In this document: in pieces, positions 27,008 through 37,400 of the stretch | Numbering within the stretch: the stretch's first letter is position 1 | Layout of the letters: each line of letters opens with the position of its first letter | Assembly: GCF_026683955.1 (NCBI RefSeq) | Contig: NZ_CP113343.1 | Coordinates: 4,030,001-4,094,000, forward strand | DNA length: 64,000 bases | Direction of reading: 5' to 3' | Source of the DNA: Arthrobacter sp. MMS18-M83 | GTDB taxonomy: Bacteria; Actinomycetota; Actinomycetes; Actinomycetales; Micrococcaceae | Program-made: the position numbers and the translations under genes | The notes under the pieces: generated by a model | The model's input: only the letters and a program-made list of their open reading frames with translations | The model's database searches: none | What the model was told of the DNA's origin: nothing

Positions 27008-29752
27008 GTGGCATCACTTATCGAAAAACTTCTCCGCACGGGTGACAAAAAAACCCTGAGGCAACTGCGGACCTATGCCGATTCCATCAATGCCCTCGAA
27101 GACTCTTTCAAGACCTTCTCCGACGCCGAATTGCGCGAGGAGACCGATAGGCTCCGTGCCCGTCACGCGGACGGTGAGCAGCTGGACGAGCTCTTGCCGG
27201 AGGCGTTCGCGGCTGTGCGTGAAGCCTCTTCCCGCACGCTTGGCATGCGCCACTTCGATGTCCAGCTCATGGGTGGGGCCGCTCTTCACCTCGGCAATAT
27301 CGCCGAGATGAAGACCGGTGAAGGCAAGACCCTCGTGGCCACTGCTCCCGCCTACCTCAATGCCCTCACAGGCAACGGTGTGCACGTCGTCACAGTCAAC
27401 GACTACCTCGCCGAATACCAGTCCGAACTCATGGGCAGGGTCTACCGTTTCCTGGGTCTCAGCAGCGGGTGCATCCTGTCCAACCAGGATCCATCAGTGC
27501 GCCGGCAGATGTACGCGGCGGACATCACCTATGGCACCAACAACGAATTCGGTTTCGACTACCTGCGCGACAACATGGCGTGGGACGAGTCCGAGCTCGT
27601 ACAGCGCGGCCACAACTTCGCGATTGTCGACGAAGTGGACTCCATCCTCATCGACGAGGCCCGTACACCGCTCATCATTTCCGGACCTGCCCAAGGCGAC
27701 ACGAACCGCTGGTACAGCGAATTCGCCAAGGTCGTGATGCGCCTACAGCCCGAAACCGACTACGAAGTCGACGAAAAGAAGCGCACCGTCGGCGTCCTCG
27801 AAGCCGGCATCGAGAAGGTCGAGGACTACCTCGGCATCCAGAACCTCTACGAATCCGCCAACACTCCGCTCATTGGCTTCCTGAACAACGCCATCAAGGC
27901 CAAAGAGCTCTTCAAGCGGGACAAGGACTACGTCATCCTGGACGGCGAAGTCCTCATCGTCGATGAGCACACCGGCCGCATCCTTGCCGGACGGCGTTAC
28001 AACGAAGGCATGCACCAGGCCATCGAGGCCAAGGAAAACGTCGAGATCAAGGCTGAGAACCAGACCCTCGCCACGGTGACGCTGCAGAACTACTTCCGCA
28101 TGTACTCCAAGCTCTCGGGCATGACCGGTACCGCTGAGACTGAAGCCGCCGAGTTCATGAGCACGTACAAGCTTGGAGTGGTGCCCATTCCCACTAACCG
28201 GGATATGCAGCGCATCGACCAGTCGGACCTCGTGTACAAGAACGAAATCGTGAAGTTCGAAGCCGTCGTCAAGGACATCGCGGAGCGCCACGAAAAGGGC
28301 CAGCCCGTCCTCGTTGGTACCACCAGCGTGGAGAAGAGCGAATACCTTGCCAAGCTGTTGGCCAAGGAAGGCATCCGCCACGAAGTCCTGAACGCGAAGA
28401 ACCACGCGCGCGAAGCCGCCATCGTCGCTCAGGCGGGACGCAAGGGAGCAGTCACAGTCGCTACCAACATGGCTGGCCGCGGCACTGACATCATGTTGGG
28501 CGGCAACGCCGAGTTCACGGCCATCGCCGATCTGGCAAAGCGCGGCCTGGACCCCGAGGAGAACTCCGAGGAATACGAGGCCGCGTGGCCTGAGGCGTTT
28601 GAAGCCGCAAAGCAGGCAGTCAAGGACGAGCATGAGGAAGTGCTTGAACTTGGGGGGCTCTATGTATTGGGAACGGAACGCCACGAATCCCGTCGAATCG
28701 ACAACCAGCTCCGCGGACGCTCGGGCCGCCAAGGTGACCCGGGGGAGTCCCGTTTCTACCTCTCGCTGACCGATGACCTCATGAGGCTCTTCAACTCCGG
28801 TGCCGCCGAGCGCCTCATGAACAGCTCTGTGCCGGACGACGTCGCCCTGGAATCCAAGCTCGTGTCCCGTGCAATCGCTTCGGCCCAGGGGCAGGTTGAA
28901 GGGCGAAACGCCGAGCAGCGCAAGAACGTCCTCAAGTACGACGACGTCCTGAACCGCCAGCGTGAAGCCATTTATGGCGACCGACGGAGGATCCTCGAGG
29001 GAGACGACCTGCACGAAAAGGTCCAGTTCTTCCTGGAAGACACCATCAATGCCCTCATCGATGCCGCAACTGCGGAGGGAACCGGCGATGATTGGGACTT
29101 CCACCAGCTATGGACCAACCTCAAGACGCTGTACCCGGTGACGGTCACGTCCCAGGAGATCATTGACGAAGCCGGTGGAAAGTCCCGTGTTTCCGTGGAG
29201 TTCCTCAAGAACGAGATCCTTTCGGACGCCCAGCTCGTCTACAAGGAGCGGGAGGAAGCCATCGGCTCGGAGAACATGCGCGAGCTGGAACGCAGGGTTG
29301 TCCTTTCGGTCCTCGGACGCAAGTGGCAGGAGCATCTCTACGAGATGGACTACCTCAAGGAGGGCATTGGCCTCCGTGCAATGGCCCAAAGGGACCCCCT
29401 GGTCGAGTACCAGCGCGAAGGGTTCATGATGTTCCAGAGCATGATGGAGGCCATACGCGAGGAGAGCGTCGGCTTCCTGTACAACCTGGAGGTCGAAGTC
29501 ACGCCCGCCGAGGACGTCGTGGTCGTGGATGGCAGCCCCGAAGGCGTTCACGTGGAACATCACGATCCGCAAATCCACGCGGCTGGCCTCGAAGCTCCGG
29601 AGAAGCCTGTTCAACTGCAGTACACGGCGCCCGGTGAAGACGGCGCTAGCCAGACCCGGGTAGAAGGTCGGTCCTCGGGACGCTCAGGCAACCCCGCCAA
29701 GGCCGCCGCCGAAGACAAGCAGCGCGGGACCAGCAAGAAGAAGCGTCGCTAA
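27008..29752 (+). CDS. secA: Preprotein translocase ATPase SecA
   Basis: The motor of Sec export, 914 residues. Walker A GEGKT is at 104-108, with [32 protein letters not shown], and [16 protein letters not shown]. The C-terminal third has the long wing helix and [21 protein letters not shown], followed by a disordered Ser/Gly/Lys-rich tail. No zinc-finger CxCxxxxxxxxCH is present at the C-terminus, as usual in actinobacterial SecA1. The start is GTG at 27008 with GGGAG upstream. The 133-nt gap before it has no feature I could identify. It ends just before a bidirectional terminator. Confidence 0.97.
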   Translation: MASLIEKLLRTGDKKTLRQLRTYADSINALEDSFKTFSDAELREETDRLRARHADGEQLDELLPEAFAAVREASSRTLGMRHFDVQLMGGAALHLGNIAEMKTGEGKTLVATAPAYLNALTGNGVHVVTVNDYLAEYQSELMGRVYRFLGLSSGCILSNQDPSVRRQMYAADITYGTNNEFGFDYLRDNMAWDESELVQRGHNFAIVDEVDSILIDEARTPLIISGPAQGDTNRWYSEFAKVVMRLQPETDYEVDEKKRTVGVLEAGIEKVEDYLGIQNLYESANTPLIGFLNNAIKAKELFKRDKDYVILDGEVLIVDEHTGRILAGRRYNEGMHQAIEAKENVEIKAENQTLATVTLQNYFRMYSKLSGMTGTAETEAAEFMSTYKLGVVPIPTNRDMQRIDQSDLVYKNEIVKFEAVVKDIAERHEKGQPVLVGTTSVEKSEYLAKLLAKEGIRHEVLNAKNHAREAAIVAQAGRKGAVTVATNMAGRGTDIMLGGNAEFTAIADLAKRGLDPEENSEEYEAAWPEAFEAAKQAVKDEHEEVLELGGLYVLGTERHESRRIDNQLRGRSGRQGDPGESRFYLSLTDDLMRLFNSGAAERLMNSSVPDDVALESKLVSRAIASAQGQVEGRNAEQRKNVLKYDDVLNRQREAIYGDRRRILEGDDLHEKVQFFLEDTINALIDAATAEGTGDDWDFHQLWTNLKTLYPVTVTSQEIIDEAGGKSRVSVEFLKNEILSDAQLVYKEREEAIGSENMRELERRVVLSVLGRKWQEHLYEMDYLKEGIGLRAMAQRDPLVEYQREGFMMFQSMMEAIREESVGFLYNLEVEVTPAEDVVVVDGSPEGVHVEHHDPQIHAAGLEAPEKPVQLQYTAPGEDGASQTRVEGRSSGRSGNPAKAAAEDKQRGTSKKKRR

Positions 29753-29813
29753 CCAGATCGCTGCAAGACACGCGGAGCTGACAGGCACGTGTGGCTCCCA
29801 GGCACACACTGCG

Positions 29814-29857
29814 AAACGGAGAAGGACCGGAACAGCGGTTCCGGTTCTTCTCCGTTT
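29814..29857. terminator. Bidirectional hairpin terminator after secA
   Basis: 20-bp stem (29814-29833 with 29838-29857, one G-T pair) with a 4-nt loop, AAA on the left and TTT on the right. It lies between secA and the convergent Rv3235-like gene. Confidence 0.85.
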
Positions 29858-29884
29858 CCATTGCCGATCTTGGCGGACTCCGCC

Positions 29885-30400
29885 TCAGCCGATTTCGAGG
29901 GCAGTGACCTTCCACACCCCATTGTTTCCTTCAAGCCTCATGGCTACGGCGCGGGAGCGTAGTTCTTCAGAGACGACCAAGCTGGCCTCGTAGACGCCTT
30001 CCTTCACGGCGCAGACACGAACCGAACGGACCACCGGATTGCGGTGAAGCCGTGACCGCCCAGCCTGGGCACGGGCTGCATGGGCACGCGTCAGCGCGGC
30101 CCGGTGCTGGAGCGCGGTGAGGCATCTGGGGTCAAGGGACCGTGAGAGCTGTTGGGCAGGACGCGTGCCGGCAAGGACTTCGACCGCGGCTTGGGCGATG
30201 CTGCGGGCCAGCGTGCGCATTTCCCCATCAAGGCTGACCACGTCGGCCACTTTGCGGGCAGAAGACAGCCCCTTGCCGGACGAACGGCGTACCCGGCCCA
30301 TGGCGCTCGATGAGACCGCGGACGAGGGAGGAACGATTCGTGGCGAAGTCACCTTCCGGGTCGCATCGGGCAGGGCATGGATAGCTGATGTTGCGCTCAT
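29885..30400 (-). CDS. Rv3235-family protein
   Basis: A 171-residue cytoplasmic protein of the actinobacterial Rv3235 family. The N-terminal 55 residues are Ser/Arg-rich and disordered; the C-terminal half has RSVRVCAVKEGVYEASLVVSEE and a short beta-rich end LEGNNGVWKVTALEIG. The position next to secA matches mycobacterial gene order (Rv3235 near secA1 Rv3240c). Function unknown. The ATG at 30400 gives the longest sensible form; later starts are possible. It shares the strand with the LysM gene 72 nt upstream. Confidence 0.82.
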   Translation of the reverse strand: MSATSAIHALPDATRKVTSPRIVPPSSAVSSSAMGRVRRSSGKGLSSARKVADVVSLDGEMRTLARSIAQAAVEVLAGTRPAQQLSRSLDPRCLTALQHRAALTRAHAARAQAGRSRLHRNPVVRSVRVCAVKEGVYEASLVVSEELRSRAVAMRLEGNNGVWKVTALEIG

Positions 30401-30472
30401 GAAATTCCTCGGTTGAATCGGTCGGTTGCTAATGGATGGCGGGTTGGCTGCGGAAGGCGTGGTCAGGGCCGT

Positions 30473-31261
30473 TCAGCCACGGGGTGGTGGTTGGAGAATC
30501 TGACCCGGGACTAGGAGCCCGGGGTCGTCTCCGATGACATGTCGGTTCGCGGCGTACCACTTTGGCCAGTGGAGGGCAATGTCGACGTCGCTGGCCATCG
30601 GTCCAAGCTGCCGCGCGGCAATTGACCACAGTGAATCTCCCTGGTTCACCACAACCGGGTGCTGACCTGGCGAGGCTTGCTTTTCCGCCGTTCTCTGCGG
30701 CAAGGACCCCAGGAGGCCGGGTTCAGTAGCAGGCGCTCGGGGTTGCCAGCGCGGTTCGATCTTCGAAGGATCGGACTCAATCGATGGCAGGGTGGAATCG
30801 TACGTAGACGGGACTGGGGCCGGTGCCCACTGGGCGGTAATGCCGCTGGATGGTGTTGTCCCGTCATCCGGGCTCCACGCAGGTTCAACCGGTGCCGGGG
30901 CCGCATTCGCCAGCGGAATTCCCACGAGGTTTAGGCCGAGAATTGCCACAGCCAGCCTGCGCATGAAGGCGGGGCTGAGCTTTGCGGTGGTGCTGACGCT
31001 GCGGCCCTTGCCCGATTGCTGGAGGACTGCGGCGGCAACGGCCAGGAGAAATGCAGCAATCCACCAAGCGACGATCGCCAGACCGACGCCCGTTGCCGCA
31101 AGTCCCAGGAGATCTTCAAACATCGGTGTCTGGTGACGCCCTGCTGCAGTGTGCCATCGGTCGGTCAAGTTCAGTCCGGTGGCAGCGAGCGAAAGTCCGA
31201 GAATCAGAATGGCTACTGCCATTGCAGCGTCGTTCCGGATGGTTGTCATGGTCTGTTCCAT
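30473..31261 (-). CDS. LysM domain membrane protein
   Basis: A 262-residue protein with two N-terminal membrane segments (about 12-32 and 55-80), a second stretch near 105-125, a Pro/Ser/Thr-rich region and a C-terminal LysM domain (about 208-258: SLWSIAARQLGP and DDPGLLVPGQIL). LysM binds peptidoglycan or chitin-like glycans, so the protein probably anchors to or senses the wall. AAGGGG precedes the ATG at 31261. Same strand as the Rv3235-like gene; whether they are one operon is unclear. No enzymatic domain is visible. Confidence 0.88.
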   Translation of the reverse strand: MEQTMTTIRNDAAMAVAILILGLSLAATGLNLTDRWHTAAGRHQTPMFEDLLGLAATGVGLAIVAWWIAAFLLAVAAAVLQQSGKGRSVSTTAKLSPAFMRRLAVAILGLNLVGIPLANAAPAPVEPAWSPDDGTTPSSGITAQWAPAPVPSTYDSTLPSIESDPSKIEPRWQPRAPATEPGLLGSLPQRTAEKQASPGQHPVVVNQGDSLWSIAARQLGPMASDVDIALHWPKWYAANRHVIGDDPGLLVPGQILQPPPRG

Positions 31262-31406
31262 GGGTTCCCCTTACCCAATTGGTGTCATTTGATGAAGTTT
31301 AATAAATCTTGAACCATTTTGATCACATAAGGCATCACTTGTCTAGAAGTTGAGTCTCGAGGATGGAAAATTTGACCCGCTGAGGGTGCCCGCTTACGCT
31401 GACGCA

Positions 31407-31979
31407 ATGCGTTGGGATGCTCTGTTCGAAGACATGGAGGCGCAACTAGCCTCTGAACACCTGCTGGGACTTGAGTCCGAGATCTCAGAGCGGGCCCGAG
31501 TGGAGATCGCCGGAATCGAGGTCTCTGACAGGTTGCGTGGAGCAATCGGCAGGAAGATTGATGTGACGCTTCGCTCGGGGACGCTTGTGTCCGCGGCCCT
31601 GAGCCATGTCGGGAGCGAGTGGATGGTCCTGGACGAGGGGCGCCACCAGTGGCTGGTGCCGCTAGCGGCAGTACTGACGTATCAAGGTCTTGGCCGCCAA
31701 GCGCACGCAAGCCAATCGAAGGCGGCGCAACGCCTTGGCTTGGCCAGCGCACTCCGCATGTTGGCCCGGGACAGGTCCGAACTGGCAGTCCATCTCCTCG
31801 AGTCAACGTCGGGGGAGAGGGCAATGCACGGCGTCGTTGACCGCGTGGGCAAGGACCATTTTGATCTCGCCGTCATGATGCCGGGCGAAGTTCGCCGGTC
31901 CGGCAACGTTGTCTCCGTGGCGACAGTTCCGTTCCGGTCCCTTGCTGCACTGCGATCACTGCGGGGCCAGGACCTCTAG
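31407..31979 (+). CDS. Hypothetical protein with an LSm/Sm-like segment
   Basis: I do not recognise this 190-residue protein by name. The N-terminal helix MRWDALFEDMEAQL is followed by SDRLRGAIGRKIDVTLRSGT and WMVLDEGRHQWLVPLAAVLT, which resembles the short antiparallel strands of Sm-like/LSm folds. A C-terminal helical and strand segment follows with AMHGVVDRVGKDHFDLAVM. Start at 31407; 19 upstream residues are possible but lack a ribosome site. No signal or membrane segment. It lies alone in a 145-nt gap on the plus strand between the divergent LysM gene and the convergent HTH gene. RNA binding is only a guess from the strand pattern. Confidence 0.7.
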   Translation: MRWDALFEDMEAQLASEHLLGLESEISERARVEIAGIEVSDRLRGAIGRKIDVTLRSGTLVSAALSHVGSEWMVLDEGRHQWLVPLAAVLTYQGLGRQAHASQSKAAQRLGLASALRMLARDRSELAVHLLESTSGERAMHGVVDRVGKDHFDLAVMMPGEVRRSGNVVSVATVPFRSLAALRSLRGQDL

Positions 31980-32065
31980 CTCGGGCGGCGACTCTCCGGC
32001 GCCTTCATACTTTCGGTGCTTGAGCAGCCCTTGGTGCTTGGGAGTTTTTGGGTGCTTGCCGGTGG

Positions 32066-32281
32066 TCAGGAGGACTTGGATTTGGCCTCTTGGATCATCC
32101 TGCTGGCCTCGGCATAGCGTTCCTCGATGTACTGCTCCAGCATCTTTTCTTCGACGCGCCACTGACCCCTGCCACCTACCTGAATGGCTTTGAGTTCTCC
32201 GCTTCGCACCAGGGCATAAGCCTGTGGTGAGTTGATTTGAAGCTGTTCGGCGACATCAGCCAAGGTGAGGAATCGGGGCAT
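32066..32281 (-). CDS. Small helix-turn-helix (MerR/BldC-like, excisionase-type) protein
   Basis: A 71-residue winged-helix protein: MPRFLTLADVAEQLQINSPQ is the recognition segment, followed by LVRSGELKAIQVGGRGQWRVE, the wing of AlpA/BldC-type proteins, and a Glu/Lys-rich tail helix. BldC-like proteins bind DNA as stacked filaments and regulate development in streptomycetes; whether this one does is not known. Start at the ATG at 32281; GGAGG is only 1 nt away, so the true ribosome site may differ. Transcribed away from the SAF/CpaE genes with a 151-nt shared region. Confidence 0.83.
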   Translation of the reverse strand: MPRFLTLADVAEQLQINSPQAYALVRSGELKAIQVGGRGQWRVEEKMLEQYIEERYAEASRMIQEAKSKSS

Positions 32282-32318
32282 GCCTCCATTTTGCCACTGT
32301 TGAATCCATTTGCTGAGG

Positions 32319-32327
32319 TTATCCACA
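32319..32327 (+). promoter_or_regulatory. Perfect DnaA box in the divergent HTH/SAF region
   Basis: TTATCCACA, the exact consensus DnaA box, lies 38 nt upstream of the HTH start and 106 nt before the SAF start. A single box has little predictive power by itself, but there is a cluster of near-matches 8.7 kb away (23604-23644). Confidence 0.3.
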
Positions 32328-32432
32328 GTTTGACGTGATTTGACGCACTTGACTTTTGGAATCTGCCTGCATGCCGTCAGAATGAGGCCACTGAAGGCTA
32401 CGGCCGACGAACTACGCAATTTGGGGAGCAGG

Positions 32433-33077
32433 GTGAGTGCAACTACCGCGGCCGCTGCAGCGCGGCTCAAGAAACCGTCATGGAGGGATCCGCGCCTTTT
32501 GGTAGGGATTCTATTGGTCCTGGCATCGTTGGCTGGAGTCATCGCCCTCGTTGGAACCGCGGACCGCACTATCCAGGTGTATGCGGCGCGCGAGCCGATT
32601 GCCGTGGGTCAGAGAGTCAGCAAGGACGATCTTGCGGTCGTCAAGGTGCGGCTAGACGATGTCGAGTCCAGCTACGTGACTCTGGCGGATGGCCTGCCCG
32701 AAGGGAGGGTCGCCGTCCAAAGAATCGCCAAGAATCAACTTGTCCCGCAGGAAAGCCTGGGAGCGGCCGATACGCTGAACCGCAAGCCTGTTGCGATCTC
32801 GATTCAGGAGTCCCTGCCTTCCCAGGCTGTAGCTGGATCCCGCGTGGACGTCTGGGTTTCGCTCCCTGACGCTCGTAACGGCTTCGGCACGCCGCAGCTA
32901 TTGTTGCCCAGCGCGGAAATCGCCCAGGTTACCGAGGGCGCTTCCACGCTCGGCGCGTCCAAGGAGAAGGTAGTGCTGGTACTTGTGACCGACGAGCAGA
33001 TGCCGAAACTTCTTGGCGCACAGGCGAACAAAGCGAAGGTTGCCGTGGTCTGGAACCCGGGCGGCGGCGGCAAATGA
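32433..33077 (+). CDS. SAF domain protein (CpaB/FlgA-like)
   Basis: A 214-residue protein with an N-terminal Lys/Arg-flanked membrane span (about 22-43) and an SAF domain (about 50-110: IQVYAAREPIAVGQRVSKDDL) followed by a second domain like the CpaB outer part. SAF proteins help assemble tad/Flp pili or bind glycans. I start at GTG 32433 because GGGGAG lies a few bases upstream; the ATG at 32382 is an alternative. It overlaps the CpaE-like gene by 4 nt (ATGA). No pilin, CpaF ATPase or secretin gene is nearby. Confidence 0.82.
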   Translation: MSATTAAAAARLKKPSWRDPRLLVGILLVLASLAGVIALVGTADRTIQVYAAREPIAVGQRVSKDDLAVVKVRLDDVESSYVTLADGLPEGRVAVQRIAKNQLVPQESLGAADTLNRKPVAISIQESLPSQAVAGSRVDVWVSLPDARNGFGTPQLLLPSAEIAQVTEGASTLGASKEKVVLVLVTDEQMPKLLGAQANKAKVAVVWNPGGGGK

Positions 33078-34387
33078 ATATCCCCGTTGTCACCGTCGGG
33101 CAGTCACAGGAAGATTTGGTAGGGGGACTCGAGCGGCTCCACGGGCCGGTAACGGTCGTCCGCCGGTGTGGTGAACTCGCCGAACTGCTGGCCGCGTGCC
33201 AAAGCGGTCTCGCGCGTGCAGCGGTCGTAGCCGAAGGTACTGAGGAGCTGACGGCGTCGCTGGTCGACCGGCTGGCGGCCGTCGGCGTGTCCATTGTTGC
33301 CCTGAGCGACGACTCGGTGGAGGTGGCCCGCCTGCGCGGTCTCGGCGTCGTGACAGCGTCGTTGGGGGTGGATTCTGCGACGCTGGCTTCCAGTATCTTC
33401 GATTCAGTAGCCCAACTGTCCGGGCAGGGGAGCCGACGCCCGGGGGAGCGGGATTCCGGTTATGCGGACACGGCCGCGGAACTCCGCCCATCCGATGTTG
33501 AGGAAGCAGCGGAACCCGCGCCTGCAGGGGCCGGCCGGATCATCGCGGTCTGGGGACCCACTGGAGCGCCGGGCCGAACGCTTGTGGCCGTCAACATCGC
33601 CGCAGAACTCGCGGCCGAAGGTAAGCCCGTGATCCTTGTGGATGCGGACAGCTATGGGGCCAGCGTCGCGGCCTCGCTGGGCCTGCTAGACGAATCCGCC
33701 GGATTGGCGCAGGCCTGCCGGTTGGCCGACCAGGGGCTTCTGGACGCTGAATCCCTCAAGCGGATAGCCGCGCCTGTCTTCACCAGGTCGGGGAGCTTCC
33801 GCGTTCTTACAGGCATCACGCGGGCGGACCGGTGGACTGAACTCCGTGCCTCTGCCCTCTCCTCGGTGCTCGAACACGCCATGGACATTGCCGACATCGT
33901 TGTGGTCGATGCAGGATTTTGCCTTGAGGCCGATGAGGAACTCAGTTTTGACAGCATGGCACCCCGGCGCAATGCCGCCACTCTTCGCAGTATCGAACTG
34001 GCGGACACCGTGTACGCGGTGGGCGCAGCCGATGCCATCGGGGTTCCACGACTCGTGCGTGGCCTTGCAGAGCTCGAACGGGCAGTCCCGCAGGCGGCTC
34101 CCCTCGTGGTTTTGAACAAGGTCCGGGCAGCATCGGCGGGCCGGTCACCTGAACGCGAGCTTCGCGACGCATGGGAGCGGTACGGACCTGGCTCTGGCAT
34201 CGAGGTGTTCCTTCCGTCCGACACTGAAGCCTGCGACGCCGCATTGCTATCCGGTGCCGTGCTCCTCGAAGCAGCGCCCGAATCTGCCTTGCGGCACGCA
34301 ATCGCCAGATTGGTCTGTGCACCTGGCCAGCAAAACAGCAAATCCTCTGTCATTTATTCCAGAGCAAGGCGACGGCTAAAGCGTTAG
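33074..34387 (+). CDS. CpaE-like MinD/ParA-type ATPase with altered P-loop
   Basis: A 437-residue protein: N-terminal receiver-like domain (about 1-110), linker, then a MinD/ParA ATPase domain. The P-loop reads GPTGAPGRT at 161-169. Relative to the deviant Walker A KGGxGKT, the first Lys is absent and Arg (R168) occupies the position of the second Lys before Thr. The downstream ILVDADSYGASVAASLGL is intact. It resembles CpaE, which places tad pilus machinery at the pole, but other pilus genes are absent. It overlaps the SAF gene by 4 nt, so the two are translationally coupled. Confidence 0.82.
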   Translation: MNIPVVTVGQSQEDLVGGLERLHGPVTVVRRCGELAELLAACQSGLARAAVVAEGTEELTASLVDRLAAVGVSIVALSDDSVEVARLRGLGVVTASLGVDSATLASSIFDSVAQLSGQGSRRPGERDSGYADTAAELRPSDVEEAAEPAPAGAGRIIAVWGPTGAPGRTLVAVNIAAELAAEGKPVILVDADSYGASVAASLGLLDESAGLAQACRLADQGLLDAESLKRIAAPVFTRSGSFRVLTGITRADRWTELRASALSSVLEHAMDIADIVVVDAGFCLEADEELSFDSMAPRRNAATLRSIELADTVYAVGAADAIGVPRLVRGLAELERAVPQAAPLVVLNKVRAASAGRSPERELRDAWERYGPGSGIEVFLPSDTEACDAALLSGAVLLEAAPESALRHAIARLVCAPGQQNSKSSVIYSRARRRLKR

Positions 34388-34444
34388 GCTCGCCATGTGG
34401 GCTGCAAGGACGCAGCAATCGAGATGTGATGGAGGCGTTTGTCG

Positions 34445-37400
34445 ATGTCGTCAGGATCCAGCGTGGAGGATCGTTCCAAACCTGCAGTAGTCCGTGAAGG
34501 ATTCTTCGGTGACTATTACGAGCATCTCGCAGAGGAGGATGCCCGCAGATACGCTGCCGAGCAACTGACCTCAAGGGCAGAAGCGCACCGGGAAGTCGGG
34601 AAGAGCCGCAAACCGGGCACTGCCAACGTCAAGATCGCCAACGAGGCAGATCGCAGCATTCTGTACATCGCTACCGATGACATGCCTTTTCTCGTGGATT
34701 CGGTGAATGCCGAGCTCGTACGTCAGAACTGCGCCATCCGGCTCGTCATGCACCCGCTCTTCGTGGTTTCGCGTGATCACCTGACGGGCGATATCTCCGC
34801 CATCGCCCGGGTGCCTTCCAACATAGGTATCTCGAGCGGTGACACTGCAGCGATGCCGAATGTCGCCCACCTCATCGCGCAAGGCGACAACGTCTCCCAT
34901 ATGGAGTCCTGGATCGCAGTCGAGGTTGACAGGGTGGCGGACGACTTCCAGAAGGAACTCGTAGACGGAATCCACCGCGTCCTCAACGACGTCCGCGCCG
35001 CCGTCGAAGACTGGCCCAAGATGCGCACCAAGGCGCTGGAACTGGCATCGTCCCTGGACAGGGTGGCGCACCCCGAAGACATCGCCGAGCTCAGGCAAGC
35101 GCAGGACCTCCTGCGCTGGTTGGACAACGGCAATTTCACGTTCTTGGGTTACCGGGAATACGACCTCATCACCGAGAACGGTGAAGACGTCCTTGAGTTG
35201 CGGGAAGCGAGCGGCTTGGGACTCCTGAGGGCAGGGGACCACCCGCATCAAATCCAGCACCTCACCGACGCCGGACGCAGGAAGGCCCGCGAAAAGCGTG
35301 CCTTGGTCATCACCAAGGCCAACTCGCGCTCTACTGTGCACCGCCCCGCGTACCTGGATTACATAGGGGTCAAGAGCTTCGATCTTGCAGGCAACGTCAA
35401 TGGCGAGCGCCGCTTCATTGGGCTCTTCGCCACCAGCGCGTACACCGGTTCCGTACGGAACATCCCCATTGTCCGGGAAAAGGTCGACGCCGTGCTCCGC
35501 TCGGCGGGTTTCCCGCAGGACTCCCACTCGGGTAAGGACCTCGTGGGTATTCTCGAGACCTACCCACGTGACGAGCTCTTCCAGATTGAGACCGACGATC
35601 TGGCCACGACCGCGTTGGGCATCCAGAGGCTTCAGGAGCGGCGCCGTACGAAGCTCTTCCTACGCCCTGATATTTACGGACGGTTCATGTCCGCACTGGT
35701 TTACCTGCCCCGCGACCGCTACACCACCAACGTCCGGCAGCGTATTGAACAGGAACTCCGGGAGACATTCGAAGCCGAGAGCATCGACTATGAAGCCCGC
35801 ATCACGGAGTCCGCGCTAGCGAGGGTTTTCTTCCGCATCCGGCTGCCGCGTGAGGCGGAACTTCGCGACGTCGACGCCGGAGAGCTCGAAAAGCGCCTCG
35901 TCCGGGCCTCGCGGTCCTGGGCAGAAGGAATTGCGGAGGTGCTCCGCGAAAACAGGAGCGCTTCGGACGCCGAGGCGCTGTCCGCCCTCTGGACGGATGC
36001 ATTCCCCGCTGGCTACCGCGTTGACTACGAAGTCGAGGACGCCCTTCAAGACATTGAGCGTTTCGAGAAGTACGGCGCCACGACGGATCGCGATGCCGTC
36101 GCCGTCCAGGCGGCTCCTGGAGTGCATGTCTACCTGCCCGATGGTGCCGGAGAGCTCCTTGAAGAGGATGCCCGCGTTAAGCTCTACCTCCTGGAACCCA
36201 AGAGCCTGAGCCAGATCCTGCCCTACTTCCACAACCTCGGCCTTGAGGTTCTGGACGAGCGGCCATTCGAAATCGAGACTTCCGACCACAGGGACTTCTT
36301 CCTCTACGACCTCGGCCTGAAGTACCCCGCCGGCGTCGACCCCGTGGCTACCGGCCGGCTCCTGGCGGATTCCTTCAGTGCTGCCGTGACCGGAGCGGTG
36401 GAATCCGACAGTTTCGACCGCCTGGTGCTCCGCGAGGGGATCCATTGGCGGCAAGTGGTGATGCTCCGCGCTTATGCGAAGTACATGCGCCAGATGGGGA
36501 ACACCAACTCCTTCGAGTTCATTGCGGACACACTCCTCGCCAACCCCGAGGTTGCACGAGGCCTGATTGATCTCTTCGGAGCCCGCTTCGATCCTGCATC
36601 AGCTGACGCCGCGCGTCCGGCCCGCCAGGACACTGCCCGCGCCAGACTCGCCGAAGCGATCGACGAAGTCGCAACGCTCGACGCCGACCGCGTCCTGCGG
36701 ACTTTCGTCAACCTCATCGAGTCGACGCTGCGCACGAACTTCTTCCAAGGCAAGTCCTACGTTAGCTTCAAGCTGGATCCGACCAAGATCGAGGGTCTGC
36801 CCTTCCCGCGGCCAAAGTACGAGATTTGGGTGTACTCGCCCCGCGTTGAAGGCGTGCACTTGCGCTTCGGCAAGGTGGCTCGAGGCGGCTTGCGGTGGTC
36901 GGACCGCCGCGAGGACTTCCGGACCGAGATCCTCGGCCTGGTCAAGGCACAGACGGTTAAGAATGCCGTCATCGTGCCCACCGGCGCCAAAGGCGGTTTC
37001 TTTGCGAAGCAGCTCCCCGATCCGGCAATTGACCGCGCAGCTTGGATGGCGGAAGGTATCGAGAGCTACAAGACTTTCATTCGCGGCCTGCTCGACCTCA
37101 CCGACAACCTTGTGACTACCCCCGACGGCGAAAAGATCGTGCCGCCGTCTGACGTTGTCCGTCAGGATGACGATGATTCGTACCTGGTGGTGGCTGCGGA
37201 CAAGGGCACGGCAACGTTCTCGGACACTGCCAACGGCCTGGCTGCCGAGTACGGATTCTGGCTGGGGGACGCATTCGCTTCCGGTGGCTCCATCGGCTAC
37301 GACCACAAGGCCATGGGCATCACAGCCCGCGGCGCTTGGGAATCGGTCAAACGCCACTTCAGCGAGCTCGACCTAGACACCCAGACCGAGGAATTTACCG

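Noticed and set aside
27743..29104. A 453-residue open frame antisense to secA
   Set aside because: It is the reverse shadow of a high-GC gene: composition is Val/Leu/Asp/Gly-rich with no recognisable motif, and it lacks a ribosome site. Similar long antisense frames occur over mnmA (1828-2799), dppA (4950-6020) and glutamate dehydrogenase.
34439..34447. TTG at 34439 as the glutamate dehydrogenase start
   Set aside because: GGAGG would be only 3 nt away; the ATG at 34445 has proper spacing.
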